Shown here one piece after another: positions 27,001 to 35,837 of a stretch of 64,000 nt of DNA. The position numbers were made by a program, and so were the translations under genes. Location: assembly GCA_028686345.1 (NCBI GenBank), contig JAQUCE010000003.1, positions 27,445 through 91,444 of the forward strand. The letters are read 5' to 3'. The notes beneath the pieces are model-generated. The model saw nothing but the letters and a program-made list of their open reading frames with translations, was not told the origin of the DNA and searched no databases. Position 1 is the first letter of the stretch; every line of letters starts with the position of its first letter. Source of the stretch: Kiritimatiellia bacterium. Lineage in GTDB: Bacteria > Verrucomicrobiota > Kiritimatiellia > RFP12 > UBA1067.

Positions 27001-27470
27001 TGTTGCTCTGCGCGCAGCTCCAGCGTAAACGCGACATCCTCATTGTACTGCACGCTGTCGCGCGGGACATCCATCCATTTGCCATCACTCAGAAAGCCGC
27101 CCGTTTTATCCAGATGCAAAGGGTCAGCCTTCTTGTCAGCTTTATAGATAAACGGGATTGAAGGTTTCGCGGCTTCATCCGCAGTGAAAATCGATTTAAG
27201 CAGCGCACAGCGCGCATCTTCATCATCGCTCAGACGCAGGCGGAGGGTGGCAGCCATATCCTCACCGAGAAAGGGGCGCTGCGCAACCAGAAAAACCGAC
27301 GCCCCATCCGCCTTGGCCTTAATGGCCGCCGCCACCGCGCCGGATGAGCCGCCCACCACAACAACATCAACATCCTGGACCAGCACCAGCTCCTTGGCCG
27401 GCTCGACCACACCCGCGCCGGACAGACTGGCAGCCAGCACACTGAAAATTAAAAATACCGTTTGTCTCAT
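24048..27470 (-). CDS. Secreted protein with two FAD-dependent oxidoreductase domains and HEAT-like tail
   Basis: A 1140-aa exported protein. AGGAG precedes ATG, and the signal peptide is MRQTVFLIFSVLAASLSGAG. It carries two dinucleotide-binding motifs: VDVVVVGGSSGAVAAAI (from about residue 34) and CDVVVAGAGTGGAPAGI (about 555-572), each heading a FAD_oxidored-type domain. The first domain is interrupted by a beta-sandwich of about 110 residues (TLELRAEQQVDTISVLAYG) resembling a discoidin module. Residues about 920-1140 look like alpha-helical HEAT-type repeats. Single-domain relatives oxidise sugars or other small substrates. First gene of a coupled run with the glycosidase. A fused pair of FAD domains is unusual. 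Confidence 0.8.
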   Translation of the reverse strand: MRQTVFLIFSVLAASLSGAGVVEPAKELVLVQDVDVVVVGGSSGAVAAAIKAKADGASVFLVAQRPFLGEDMAATLRLRLSDDEDARCALLKSIFTADEAAKPSIPFIYKADKKADPLHLDKTGGFLSDGKWMDVPRDSVQYNEDVAFTLELRAEQQVDTISVLAYGRSGDTGFGTSSIEVLGQDGSGGWKSLALTSELESAGHSECFLFKLPLAGKHRTLKVKAVKAKGVARQLLGEISLYSNDPQGEKATMTQSTTPFKVKRALDDALLQAGISFITGCASSEILVDETGKPAGVIISNRSGRQCVKAKVIIDATERGVVARAAGAQATPFPAGNYTFQRMVLAGEAPKAEGLRVQELFGVLDTPVTGIKAPEGMPSMIKGRMFACEIDIPMKDGSHRSFAEAEQRARDLTFVPTQLDEADQLFLIAPDKILCSSSSEAVWQGVDKLDVNCFKPRQHDNLFVLSPMADISRSAAAELMKPGNLMVAGEMIGAAAADAARQRGQIKTLRSLYTATAAGTALQVKEVDTGFPPYLCNTSGTVKVNARELPVLAECDVVVAGAGTGGAPAGISASRHGLKTILCEYIHKMGGVSTDGLIGRYWYGNRVGFTTEIDAGVAQTGAVFVQAKSEWYRAQNRQAGTEIWYGTLVTGVIVEDNRVAGVVVVTSQGERGVIRCKVAIDATGNAVLPAMAGVETQFISKDEVALQGAGQTPKPLGSSYTNTDIGFVDDTDAADVFFFAMRNRMNMPGSTWDQAQVVNSRERRRMVGAFYLTPLDVANQRTYPDVVVQTRSNFDSHGYTVHEQFFIEDPGHHAMMVNLPLRCLLPEKLDGLLVIGLGISAHRDAMPILRMQPDVQNQGYAAGVVAAEALQAGVELRNVDIRAVQKKLIEKKILPADVLTMQDSFPLSDQQMAQAVEELTDKYKGLAVLLTDYARSIPLLKQALKRSENPEAKFVYAHVLAMMGHKEGEDLLIEKLSKMDWDKGWDFRGMGQFNRSVSWVDSYIIALGRAGSRKSLPALVAKAKALTAESEFSHYRALALAFEALGDQAAAPVLAELLALPGVSNKSFMIAPEMPAIAGYANLAGDKERTAALREIACARALFNIGDYNGVAEKVLRAYAADPRGVYSKHARMVLGELML

Positions 27471-27484
27471 TCAGATCTCCTGTT

Positions 27485-27665
27485 AGTCGCTCTACCAGCG
27501 CCATCGTCAACCAAAGGCGCGGCTGCCATACCCCGCAACCTGATCATTCGCGTGCCACCCGCAGTCGCCCGCATAGCGGACGACTTCCTTGCTTCGCGCC
27601 TTGGCTTCCAACCGGACATGTCCGATTGGAAATCGGAGCTACGTTGCTCAGCGCCCTTTTCACTT
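27485..27665. repeat. Repeat mosaic between two degradation units
   Basis: Contains GTCGCTCTACCAGCGCCATC with CATCGTCAACC, then ATAGCGGACGACTTCC, then TTCCAACCGGACATG joined to a TCCGATT-GGA-AATCGGA hairpin (27620-27636) and CTACGTTGCTC. All recur at 1090-1340, 19484-19740 and 29378-29490. Confidence 0.75.
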
Positions 27666-27698
27666 TAGAACTTCTCCTCATCTCTTTCGGCCACTTCT

Positions 27699-29303
27699 TC
27701 ACAGTACTGGCGGCATGCCGGCTGATTTGCCGCTGCTCCTATCAATCGGGAATTTCGGCTGCCAGGTTGAATGAGTTTGCTTCAGCCAAGTATTGATTTT
27801 TTTTGACAGGCTGGATGCCAACTCAGGTTTGCTCATAATCAAATTCTCTTTTTCGCCAATGTCATCGGTCAGGTTATAAAGCTCCCAGGCATTGGCTTCA
27901 TAAAAGTAGAACAACTTATAGCGCTTGCCTCCTTGCTCGTCGATCACCACTGCACAGGGCTGCGCGCGCGTATCCATGTAACCAGGGAAAAGATAGAAGA
28001 GCGGGGCCCGTCTGCGAGTGCTGTCAGGCTGGCGCAGAATATCGGCAAAGGACTCCCCATCCAGCGGATGCGCGCTCTCGGGCGGCATCCAGCCCCTGCC
28101 CGCCAACTCAAGACAGGTTGGATAGTAATCGACCGCGTGCACCATGTGGTGTGTGATTGTGTTGGGTGGAATCACCCCAGGCCAGTATGCAATCAGCGGA
28201 ACCCGGAGCCCGCCCTCGGTGAACATCCCTTTTTGTCCTCGCAGCGGCAGATTGTGGCCATGTGTGCCTCCATTATCCGAGGTGAACAGAATCAAGGTTT
28301 TTTTAGCGAGGCTGTCGCTGGTGTCGCCATCCCCGTCCGGATCATCGATTGCCTTCAGCAAGCGGCTGATGGTCAGGTCAATACTGGCGACAAACCCGGC
28401 GAGGGCGCTGCCATGCGTTGCCTGCAAATCAGGGCGTGACTTAACCGGGCTGTGAATCGCATAGGGGTGCAGTTGCAGATAAAATGGTTTTTTAGTTGCA
28501 CTCAGCTTTTTAACGCTCTCCTCCATTGCATCATCGACTGCATCGCTGACATGCTTGGGAGTTCCGGCCAGTGATGCGGGATAACCATACTGCTTGAGAT
28601 ATTGGGCCGTGTACGGCGCTGCAAAGCGATCGAAATCACCGCGTCCCAACCCTTTAAACAGCCAGCCGCCGCCACCCTGCTGAGTTGCGAAACAAACGCT
28701 CTGATGGCCCTGCTGGCAGCCGCCGATGTTAATATCAAAGCCGACACTCTCCGGCAGGGTCTGCTCTCCCCCATGACCGCCAACATGATATTTGCCGATA
28801 TGCGCGGTGGCATAGCCATTGCGTTTGAGCGCCTCCGCCACTGTGATTGCCTCCACCGCGACATCCTGGCTTTGCAGCGGCCCGGAGAATCGGGCACTCT
28901 TCTTTGAGAACCCTTTGCCGCCAAAGCGATTGAGGTTGCCGACAACATAGACATCATTATGAACGCGCGCGGGGTATTGGCCAGTGATCATCGCCGCGCG
29001 CGTTGGCGCACAGTTAGGCTGCGCATAAGCGTGGGTGAAGCTGAGCCCTTGATCTGCCAGCTTTTCAAGATGCGGTGTGATGAATCCCGCTTGCGCGGTT
29101 CCCATGGTCGACTGTTTGACGCTAATCTGGTTCCAGCCCAAATCATCCACCATGCAGATTACAATGTTAGGTTGCTTCGGAAGGGTGTCACACAGCGGCT
29201 GGACGTTTTTTGAGGCCTCATGCGTAACGCCTATCAAGGGCCAGGCGTGGGCAAGCAAAGTGAGAAAAAGGCACATACGCCTTGTTTTGAATTGCATCCT
29301 CAT
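27699..29303 (-). CDS. Secreted sulfatase (formylglycine-dependent)
   Basis: A 534-aa exported enzyme of the alkaline phosphatase superfamily that removes sulfate esters, probably from polysaccharide. Seen: PNIVICMVDDLGWN (metal aspartates), the modification motif NCAPTRAAMITG (cysteine near residue 98, to become formylglycine), GKYHVGGHG, LFTSDNGGTHGH and LRGQKGMFTEGGLRVPL. The core is C-x-P-T-R rather than C-x-P-S-R, a tolerated variant. The start is uncertain: ATG 29303 and 29297 both place a signal peptide (MCLFLTLLAHAWPLIG) near the N-terminus; ATG 29360 would add a charged stretch. It lies upstream of, and in the same direction as, the oxidoreductase-glycosidase run. Confidence 0.92.
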   Translation of the reverse strand: MRMQFKTRRMCLFLTLLAHAWPLIGVTHEASKNVQPLCDTLPKQPNIVICMVDDLGWNQISVKQSTMGTAQAGFITPHLEKLADQGLSFTHAYAQPNCAPTRAAMITGQYPARVHNDVYVVGNLNRFGGKGFSKKSARFSGPLQSQDVAVEAITVAEALKRNGYATAHIGKYHVGGHGGEQTLPESVGFDINIGGCQQGHQSVCFATQQGGGGWLFKGLGRGDFDRFAAPYTAQYLKQYGYPASLAGTPKHVSDAVDDAMEESVKKLSATKKPFYLQLHPYAIHSPVKSRPDLQATHGSALAGFVASIDLTISRLLKAIDDPDGDGDTSDSLAKKTLILFTSDNGGTHGHNLPLRGQKGMFTEGGLRVPLIAYWPGVIPPNTITHHMVHAVDYYPTCLELAGRGWMPPESAHPLDGESFADILRQPDSTRRRAPLFYLFPGYMDTRAQPCAVVIDEQGGKRYKLFYFYEANAWELYNLTDDIGEKENLIMSKPELASSLSKKINTWLKQTHSTWQPKFPIDRSSGKSAGMPPVL

Positions 29304-29375
29304 ATCATTGCATCTTAGTCGCTTAGGCGACCGGAAAAAACAATTAATTGTTCTTTCCAAAGGTTTGTCGGTTTG

Positions 29376-29545
29376 TGAAATCGTCCACCAGCATCGTCGC
29401 CGCCATCGTCAACCGGAGACGTGTCCGACCTCAGTAGGACCGGTTTTCAACCGGACATGTCCGATTGGAAATCGGACCTACGTTGCTCCAGCATAGATGA
29501 AACTTCATCTCAATACCCGCTTTGGAGCAGGCTAAAGCCTGTACT
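29376..29545. repeat. Repeat mosaic upstream of the sulfatase
   Basis: In order: CGTCCACCAGCATCGTCGCC...CATCGTCAACC; GACCTCAGTAGGACC with a CCGGTT-TTC-AACCGG hairpin; a TCCGATT-GGA-AATCGGA hairpin (29460-29476); and GCTTTGGAGCAGG with a CAGGC-TAAA-GCCTG hairpin. The same modules in the same order occur at 40540-40660. Confidence 0.8.
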
Positions 29546-29574
29546 GCAAATTTTGGAATCTGAAAATAATGAAA

Positions 29575-29650
29575 TGGCACCCCCTAGGGGAATCGAACCC
29601 CTCTTTCCGGGATGAAAACCCGAGGTCCTAGCCGATAGACGAAGGGGGTG
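29575..29650 (-). tRNA. tRNA-Glu (anticodon UUC)
   Basis: Full cloverleaf on the minus strand: acceptor CACCCCC/GGGGGTG, anticodon arm TCGGG/CCCGG with loop TTTTCAT giving anticodon TTC, T arm AGGGGTTCGATTCCCCT, and an encoded 3' CCA (29575-29577). It has its own promoter; no T-rich terminator follows directly. Confidence 0.97.
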
Positions 29651-29662
29651 TACATGTCTCAA

Positions 29663-29691
29663 TTTATATCAAATTCCGCAGGCAACGTCAA
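29663..29691 (-). promoter_or_regulatory. Sigma-70-type promoter of tRNA-Glu
   Basis: On the minus strand TTGACG (29686-29691) and TATAAA (29663-29668) are separated by exactly 17 bases, and the -10 box ends 12 bases before the tRNA. Confidence 0.8.
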
Positions 29692-29705
29692 CCAGCTAAT
29701 TTGTA

Positions 29706-31001
29706 CTAAGCTTGCCTCTGTTTTTGACGGCCTCGCCCTGGGTGGCGGCGTCTGCGCCGGGGCGCTCTGTCACCCTCATCATGGTGTTGATCAATGATTT
29801 CGCCCGGCTCAACCGCGTTACAAAGTTCTTTCCACTGTGCCAGTGTTTCAAAGGTGTCGCCTTCGGCTGCGGCTACAATCTGCTTAAAGATAAACGCATC
29901 CTCAAAATTGCTGTTTCTGACAAAACGCCTGGCTCTGGCTTGAGTTGGCATAGGGTCAAAGCGGGGAATTAGATCCATGGCTGACACTGTTGCATAAAAT
30001 ATCGCCTTGGGAATGTGCAGCGAGCTGACAAGATGGTTCAGTACCTTGCGGGCGACATGTGTGCGGTTAACCCGTCCATGGGGCGTGGCTTCACTCTCAC
30101 GGTTACACTGCTCCAGGAACAGCGGATAAAACAGAACTGCGGTGCGCACTCCATTTGAAAAACTTCCATTCTCGGGCATACGGTCAAGTGCGGCAAGATA
30201 GCGCCAGAGCGGTGAGGTGTTTTTACCGCTGCGATTGATATACTCATTGATCTCCGGCAGCAGATCCTCCAGCAGTTTGAACTCCCACATCAACCTGAAA
30301 GCCTTCTCTGACGCATTCACGGTGAACAGGCGGTAAACCTCCTCGCAGACGCGTGGCACAGAGGCGTTAAGGATATCAGCATGGTGTTTTTTTAGCGCCT
30401 TGCAGCAGCCCTTGTCGATCGTGAAATTCAGTTTAGCCGCAAATCTAACAGCCCGCATCATACGCACCGGGTCCTCGCGAAAGCGGACATTGGGATCGCC
30501 AATGCTGCGGATCACTTTATTTTCAAGGTCTTTGAGACCATCCACATAATCGATCACCGCAAAGGTTTTTATATCATAAAAAAGCCCGTTCACCGTAAAA
30601 TCGCGCCTTTTAGCATCCTGCTCAGGGGTTCCAAAGGTGTTATCCTCACTCTGATAGAGCGCGCTATCGCCCTCTGTTGGCTCGGGCTGGGCGCGGAAGG
30701 TGCTGGTTTCAATAACCTTACGACCAAAAACAATGTGCGCCAGGCGGAAGCGCCGGCCAATCAAAAAGCAGTTACGGAAGAGTTTGCGGATTTGCGCGGG
30801 CTGAGCGTCAGTGCTGATATCAAAATCCTTGGGGCAGCGTCCGAGCAGCAGATCGCGCACACTCCCGCCCACCATATAGGAGATATAATTGCTGTTCGAG
30901 AGCCGATAGAGGACTTTAACCGCGTCAGGGTCGATGTTAGCACGTGATATGCAATGTTTATTTCGGTCGCGTATAACAGGTTTATTTTTTTTGAAAAACA
31001 T
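29706..31001 (-). CDS. pcnB: Poly(A) polymerase / CCA-adding nucleotidyltransferase family (PcnB)
   Basis: A class II nucleotidyltransferase, 431 aa. The catalytic head has YMVGGSVRDLLLGRCPKDFDIST, containing the GG-x-x-R and D-x-D motifs, then RRDFTVNGLFYD and RFREDPVRMMRAVRFAAKL. The PcnB type adds A tails to RNA for decay; CCA enzymes are closely related. The long body and the basic C-terminus (RAPRRRRRHPGRGRQKQRQA) favour PcnB. No clear ribosome binding site precedes ATG. It lies just upstream of tRNA-Glu on the same strand, and 59 bases after ribF, so it may end the translation-factor operon. Confidence 0.9.
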   Translation of the reverse strand: MFFKKNKPVIRDRNKHCISRANIDPDAVKVLYRLSNSNYISYMVGGSVRDLLLGRCPKDFDISTDAQPAQIRKLFRNCFLIGRRFRLAHIVFGRKVIETSTFRAQPEPTEGDSALYQSEDNTFGTPEQDAKRRDFTVNGLFYDIKTFAVIDYVDGLKDLENKVIRSIGDPNVRFREDPVRMMRAVRFAAKLNFTIDKGCCKALKKHHADILNASVPRVCEEVYRLFTVNASEKAFRLMWEFKLLEDLLPEINEYINRSGKNTSPLWRYLAALDRMPENGSFSNGVRTAVLFYPLFLEQCNRESEATPHGRVNRTHVARKVLNHLVSSLHIPKAIFYATVSAMDLIPRFDPMPTQARARRFVRNSNFEDAFIFKQIVAAAEGDTFETLAQWKELCNAVEPGEIIDQHHDEGDRAPRRRRRHPGRGRQKQRQA

Positions 31002-31060
31002 ATACTACTTAAGTAAATTTAAAATTCGGGTTGTGGAAAACCATTCTACCAAAACACAAA

Positions 31061-32026
31061 TCATAAAACAAGGGTGCAATTTTTTAAGATTTCCCTTGCC
31101 TGTTCAATATCCTCGGCCACCTGTTGCATTAGCTCAGTGGCTGACGGAAACGCCTGCTCCTCGCGCAGAAAGGCGATAAAGTGAACTTTGATCTCTTTGC
31201 CGTACAGAGTGTTGTTGAAGTCAAAGAGATGGGTTTCAAGAACGATCTCATCCGGGGAGGTGTCGCTGAAAGTCGGGCGCACCCCTAGATTGGCGGCGCC
31301 GCCATAGGTCTCAGCGCCAAGCGTGATGCGCACAGCATAAACCCCTTTGGCTGGCAGAAGGTCAACATCAGGGATAATGTTAGCGGTTGCCAGGTTCAGG
31401 CGATGGCCAACGCCCCTGCCGCCAACCACTTTTCCGCTCACGGCATAGGGCCGTCCCAGCATCTGGCTGGCATCGGCAACACGGCCCTCGCAAACAGCAC
31501 AGCGAATCCTGGTGCTGGAGATCTCCACTCCGCCAAAGCCAGCGTAGGGCACAACAACGACTTTGAAGCCAAAGTGTTTGCCATACTGCGCTAAAACTTC
31601 GGGGGTGCCGACAGCCTGTTTGCCAAAGCTCCAGTTGTGGCCGCAGCGAACCTCACGCAACTGGGAGCGCTGCGCGCAGCCAGCCTCTTTGTCGCATAGC
31701 CAGCGCACAAAATCGCCTGGTTCTTGAGACGCGATTTCGCGCGTGAAATCAATTAGGAGCACGCCGTCAATCCCGAGCTTCTCAAAGAGCTCCAGGCGCT
31801 CCTGGGTTGAGCTGAGCAGTTGAGGGCGTTTATAGGGCGCCAGCAGCGCAAGCGGGTGCTGGTCAAAGGTCATGATCCAGGCCTGCCCAATGATCGCCCG
31901 CGCGCGCTCCACCGCGCTTTTCAACAAGGCCTGATGCCCCTTATGGACACCATCAAAGAAGCCGACAGCCAGGACAACGGGCATTGACAGATCACGAAAC
32001 TGGGATGGCTCTCTAAAAATCTTCAT
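31061..32026 (-). CDS. ribF: Bifunctional riboflavin kinase / FAD synthetase
   Basis: Makes FMN and FAD from riboflavin. The N-terminal nucleotidyltransferase domain has LAVGFFDGVHKGHQALL (HxGH-like) and EISSTRIRCAVCEGR; the C-terminal kinase domain has GVYAVRITLG, AANLGVRPTF and ETHLFDFNNTLYGKEIKVHF. The start is ATG 32026 (MKIFREPSQF), with GAGG at a suitable distance; longer in-frame versions run into truB. This gives 321 aa, normal for the family. ribF after truB is a frequent order in bacteria. Confidence 0.95.
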   Translation of the reverse strand: MKIFREPSQFRDLSMPVVLAVGFFDGVHKGHQALLKSAVERARAIIGQAWIMTFDQHPLALLAPYKRPQLLSSTQERLELFEKLGIDGVLLIDFTREIASQEPGDFVRWLCDKEAGCAQRSQLREVRCGHNWSFGKQAVGTPEVLAQYGKHFGFKVVVVPYAGFGGVEISSTRIRCAVCEGRVADASQMLGRPYAVSGKVVGGRGVGHRLNLATANIIPDVDLLPAKGVYAVRITLGAETYGGAANLGVRPTFSDTSPDEIVLETHLFDFNNTLYGKEIKVHFIAFLREEQAFPSATELMQQVAEDIEQAREILKNCTLVL

Positions 32027-32090
32027 CAGACTGCCTCGGTTTACACACCGCCGCTCCCGCGACCACAGGTGCTGTTTAAAATTGTAACCC

Positions 32091-32819
32091 TCATGCGCGC
32101 ACGGCAAACTGCTCATACGGCAAAACACGTTGATTCAGCTGCGCCAGGGTCAGACTCAGCGCATCCTCAAAGGGCATGGCATTCTGGAGTTCAAAGCTGC
32201 CGGAGTGTGTGCGCCGCAAGGCATCCAGCGAAGCGCCGCAGCCCAAAGCCGCGCCCATGTCATGCGCCAGTGTGCGCACATAAGTTCCTTTGGTGGTGAT
32301 CACCTCGAAAGAGAGTAGCGGTGGTTGCCAGCTGGTGACAACAAACCGGTAGACATGCACAAAGCGTTGTTTTCTCTCGATCTCCTCGCCTTTACGCGCC
32401 AGTTTATAGAGAGGGACACCCCCCACTTTGACAGCAGAGACCATTGGTGGAGTTTGAAAAAGATCGCCGGTCAGCGCTTTCATCCCTGCTTCCACCTGCT
32501 CGCGGGTCACGTGCTCCCAGGGGTTTTCCTCCAGCACCTCACCATCACAGTCCTGGCTTGAGGTTACGACTCCCAGGCGGATTACTCCTGTATAGGTTTT
32601 ATCGCCCCCCATCACCTGATCGGAAAGTTTAGTTCCTTTACCGAGCAACAAAACCAGCAAGCCCGTTGCATTGGGATCAAGCGTCCCGCCATGCCCCACC
32701 TTTTTCAACTGGAACTTTCGGCGGATTGCATGCACAATGTCGTGCGACGTGCACCCGGCAGGCTTGTCCACCAGCAGAACTCCATCGCGGCACTCGTTAT
32801 AACTCTTTAATTTCTTCAA
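32091..32819 (-). CDS. truB: tRNA pseudouridine-55 synthase TruB
   Basis: Converts U55 of the tRNA T loop to pseudouridine. The catalytic motif GHGGTLDPNATGLLVLLLGKGTK (first 20 residues shown: GHGGTLDPNATGLLVLLLGK) contains the aspartate; DKPAGCTSHDIVHAIRR, DKTYTGVIRLG and RTLAHDMGAALG are also present. At 242 aa it is on the short side, with little C-terminal PUA extension. Its start overlaps the stop of rbfA by four bases, so the two are translationally coupled. Confidence 0.96.
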   Translation of the reverse strand: MKKLKSYNECRDGVLLVDKPAGCTSHDIVHAIRRKFQLKKVGHGGTLDPNATGLLVLLLGKGTKLSDQVMGGDKTYTGVIRLGVVTSSQDCDGEVLEENPWEHVTREQVEAGMKALTGDLFQTPPMVSAVKVGGVPLYKLARKGEEIERKQRFVHVYRFVVTSWQPPLLSFEVITTKGTYVRTLAHDMGAALGCGASLDALRRTHSGSFELQNAMPFEDALSLTLAQLNQRVLPYEQFAVRA

Positions 32820-33184
32820 AGGTTTTCAACCTCTGGCTCATCGTTCAAGCGCGAGATAAGAGCAAGCACATGGTCACCTTTTTCAATGGAGCGATCCAAC
32901 TTGAAAGTCAGGCGCGGAGTGTATTTGAGCGTCAAATCGCGGTTGATAATTGACTGCAGATCCTTTGCTTTACGAGAGAGATGAGTAATCATCCGCGTGC
33001 GCTGATCCTCATGACCATACACTGAGACCATCACCGTTGCATTACGCAGATTAGGGGCGCAATCGACCTGGGTGACGGTGATTGCGGCTAAATCAATGGT
33101 CTCGCCAGCGAACACCTGATAGAGAGCCTCCCCGATCGCGCGACGGAGAAGCACATTAATACGATCCATACGTTTGACAGCCAC
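32816..33184 (-). CDS. rbfA: Ribosome-binding factor A
   Basis: A small KH-type factor for 30S maturation and 16S rRNA processing, 122 aa. It has the family layout RMDRINVLLRRAIGEALYQ, ITVTQVDCAPNLRNATVMVSV and LTLKYTPRLTFKLDRSIEKG. The start is GTG 33184, with GGGAGG about 6 bases upstream. It follows infB by 31 bases and overlaps truB, as in many bacterial nusA-infB operons. Confidence 0.95.
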   Translation of the reverse strand: MAVKRMDRINVLLRRAIGEALYQVFAGETIDLAAITVTQVDCAPNLRNATVMVSVYGHEDQRTRMITHLSRKAKDLQSIINRDLTLKYTPRLTFKLDRSIEKGDHVLALISRLNDEPEVENL

Positions 33185-33215
33185 ATTAGCCTCCCAACCT
33201 TTAATCAGAGCTGCG

Positions 33216-35831
33216 TCACAGCGTCACAGGCAACAGCTCCTGAACATAACACTCGACAATATCGCCCACCGCGAAATCCTCAAACCCCTTGAACAGGATG
33301 CCGCACTCCTGCGATCCAGAGACCTCAGAGACCACCTGCTGGAAGTGTTGAAGTTTAGCGAGCGTGCCTTCATAGACAACCTCAGAGCCGCGTTTAATGC
33401 GATAGTAACCTTTGGCGAGCAGCGTTCCATTCAGCATCTGACAGCCAGCGACACGCCCGGTCTTGCCAATGTCAAAGATGGCGCGTATCTCCGCATGCCC
33501 CCGTACAACCTCTTTATACTCAGGCGGCAGCAGATCGAGCATGCGCTCTTTAATGAAATCCAGCATCTCATAGATGATACGGAAGGTATTGATGCGAACA
33601 CCATCATGCCGCGCAAGTTGCTGAACGCCAGACTCAATACCAACGCTAAAGCCGACCACCAGTGCCGAACCAGCGGCGGCTTTATTGACATCGGTTGCCG
33701 AAACATTGCCGATGCCATCTGAGATCACATTGAGTTTGACCTTCTCACTCTTGATTTCATTAAAGGCTTCGACTATGGCTTCGAGCGAGCCCTGGGTGTC
33801 GGCCTTGACAATCACCGGCAGCTCCAGCTTCTTACCCGAACTCATCAGCAGCATGGCATCCATTGATTTGGGTTTGGAAGCTGAGAGTTGTGCCATCTTG
33901 TTGGCATTGGCGGCTTCAGAGGCCAGTGCCCGCGTACGCTTCTCATTGTTCATAACACGGAACTCCGCGCCTGCTTCAGGCACCCCGGAAAGGCCCATGC
34001 ACTTCACAGCGGTTGATGGTCCGGCGGATTTCACGCGCCGTCCACGGTCGTCAATCAAACCGCGCGACTTACCAAAGTACTCGCCGCACAGCAGTATGTC
34101 GCCCACTTTCAACGTGCCGCCCTTGATCAGCAGGGTTGCGGTTGGCCCGAGCCCCTGTTCAAGCTGCGCTTCAACAACAATACCGTCGGCGCGCCGCTTG
34201 GGATTCGCCATCAGTTCCAGCATATCAGCTTGCAGGAGGATCATATCCAAAAGATGATCCATGCCGGCGCCTGTGGCGGCAGAGACCTCTGAACAGATAA
34301 CATCGCCGCCCCACTCTTCCGGGGTAAGTCCCTCGGCCTGCAACATCTGGCGCACCTTGTCCGGCTGCGCATCCGGCAGGTCACATTTATTGATGGCAAC
34401 CATGATTTGGACACCCGCTGCCCGGGCATGCTTAATGGCCTCGCGGGTTTGCGGCATGATACCATCGTCCGCTGCAATGATAATCACAGCAATATCGGTC
34501 ATACTGGCTCCACGCTCACGCATGGATGAAAACGCGGCATGGCCCGGGGTATCGAGGAAGGTAATCTTGCGTCCGCTAAGCTCCAATGTGTAAGCACCGA
34601 GATGCTGGGTGATACCACCCGCCTCGCCTGAGGCAACCTTTGTATTGCGAATACGATCCATGAGCGAGGTTTTGCCATGGTCAACATGTCCAAGAAAGGT
34701 GACCACCGGCGGACGCACCACCATGTCGCTAATTTCATCCTCCGGGATCGCATCATCAGAGCCAGAGGTTTTCAGTACCGGCCTGCGCTCGCTCGAACGT
34801 TTCTGGCGCTCGATCTCAATTTTAAATCCATATTTATCAGTCAGACGACTGGCAATATCAAGCTCTATCCGCTCATTGATTGAGACCAGCATGTTCATCT
34901 GCATCAGATCAGCGATCAACCGGTTGGGACGTAATCCCATTCTCTCGGCCAGCTCTTTAATAACAACCGCACCACGCAGCGTGATAATCCGATCAGGCGC
35001 AACGCTCTTCTCATCCATTGCAGTGGCCGTGACCTCACGCTGCCTTAGAACCTGGCGCTGCGGCGCGCCGCGTGGACGAACCACCTCGCGCTGATGGCGC
35101 TCACTCTCTTTGTCAGCTTTACCCTCTTTAAACCCGGGCCTTTGATCGTGCGCGCGCGCCGGCTTTGTGGCCTTCACGCTCTTGTCAGCGCGCTCAAAAC
35201 GAGTTTCAACAGCTTCCGCGGTCGACTCATCAATCTTTTTGGGCGGTTTGGCTGCAGGGGCTGCCGCGCCTGCAGGCTTAGGCTTCTTCTTGGCAACTGG
35301 CGCCACAGGGGCAACGTCTGAGCCGGTCTCAGCCGCCGGCGCAACAGCCGCAGCCGTCGGCTCAACACCCTCAGCCACCGGCTCAACAGCCGCAGCCGTC
35401 GGCTCAACAGCCGCAGCCACCGGCGCAACAGCCTCAGCTGTGACCACGGGGGTCTCGATCTTTTCCGGTTGCACCTCTTCAGCTGCCTGCGCGGGCAGAG
35501 CCTGGGTTGGAACCACCTTGCCCTTCAGCAAAGCGTCCATCTCCAAAGCCTTGTCGCGATGAACCTTAAGGGCTGCGCCCTCTATTTTGGTGCGCTCCAG
35601 CACTCGGCTCACCACAGCCTTGAGTTTCTTTTCACGCTGAGCAGCGCGCTCAGCAACCCCGCGCTCAATCTCAATGTTTGAACGCTTGTTCAGCGCCTCC
35701 TGGAGTTTTTTTACATCACCCTCCTCAAGCTTGGTTAAAGGCGAATAGACCTCAATATCCAACGCCTCAGCCTGCTTCATAACCTCATAACTGGAGGTTT
35801 GCGCTCTGCCTGCAAGTTCACATACTCTCAT
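33216..35831 (-). CDS. infB: Translation initiation factor IF-2
   Basis: A GTPase that brings initiator tRNA to the 30S subunit, 871 aa. It has an N-terminal IF2_N domain ([20 protein letters not shown]), a low-complexity Ala/Pro/Val/Glu linker (about 110-240, with repeated [13 protein letters not shown]) and a second IF2_N ([20 protein letters not shown]). The GTPase domain follows with [21 protein letters not shown] and NKCDLPDA, then the C-terminal beta-barrels ending [23 protein letters not shown] precedes ATG, only 6 bases after the nusA stop. Confidence 0.97.
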   Translation of the reverse strand: MRVCELAGRAQTSSYEVMKQAEALDIEVYSPLTKLEEGDVKKLQEALNKRSNIEIERGVAERAAQREKKLKAVVSRVLERTKIEGAALKVHRDKALEMDALLKGKVVPTQALPAQAAEEVQPEKIETPVVTAEAVAPVAAAVEPTAAAVEPVAEGVEPTAAAVAPAAETGSDVAPVAPVAKKKPKPAGAAAPAAKPPKKIDESTAEAVETRFERADKSVKATKPARAHDQRPGFKEGKADKESERHQREVVRPRGAPQRQVLRQREVTATAMDEKSVAPDRIITLRGAVVIKELAERMGLRPNRLIADLMQMNMLVSINERIELDIASRLTDKYGFKIEIERQKRSSERRPVLKTSGSDDAIPEDEISDMVVRPPVVTFLGHVDHGKTSLMDRIRNTKVASGEAGGITQHLGAYTLELSGRKITFLDTPGHAAFSSMRERGASMTDIAVIIIAADDGIMPQTREAIKHARAAGVQIMVAINKCDLPDAQPDKVRQMLQAEGLTPEEWGGDVICSEVSAATGAGMDHLLDMILLQADMLELMANPKRRADGIVVEAQLEQGLGPTATLLIKGGTLKVGDILLCGEYFGKSRGLIDDRGRRVKSAGPSTAVKCMGLSGVPEAGAEFRVMNNEKRTRALASEAANANKMAQLSASKPKSMDAMLLMSSGKKLELPVIVKADTQGSLEAIVEAFNEIKSEKVKLNVISDGIGNVSATDVNKAAAGSALVVGFSVGIESGVQQLARHDGVRINTFRIIYEMLDFIKERMLDLLPPEYKEVVRGHAEIRAIFDIGKTGRVAGCQMLNGTLLAKGYYRIKRGSEVVYEGTLAKLQHFQQVVSEVSGSQECGILFKGFEDFAVGDIVECYVQELLPVTL

Positions 35832-35837
35832 ACTGTT

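Noticed and set aside
29500..29574. Terminator for tRNA-Glu
   Set aside because: The CAGGC-TAAA-GCCTG hairpin lies about 35-50 bases downstream without a T-run; it belongs to a repeat module.
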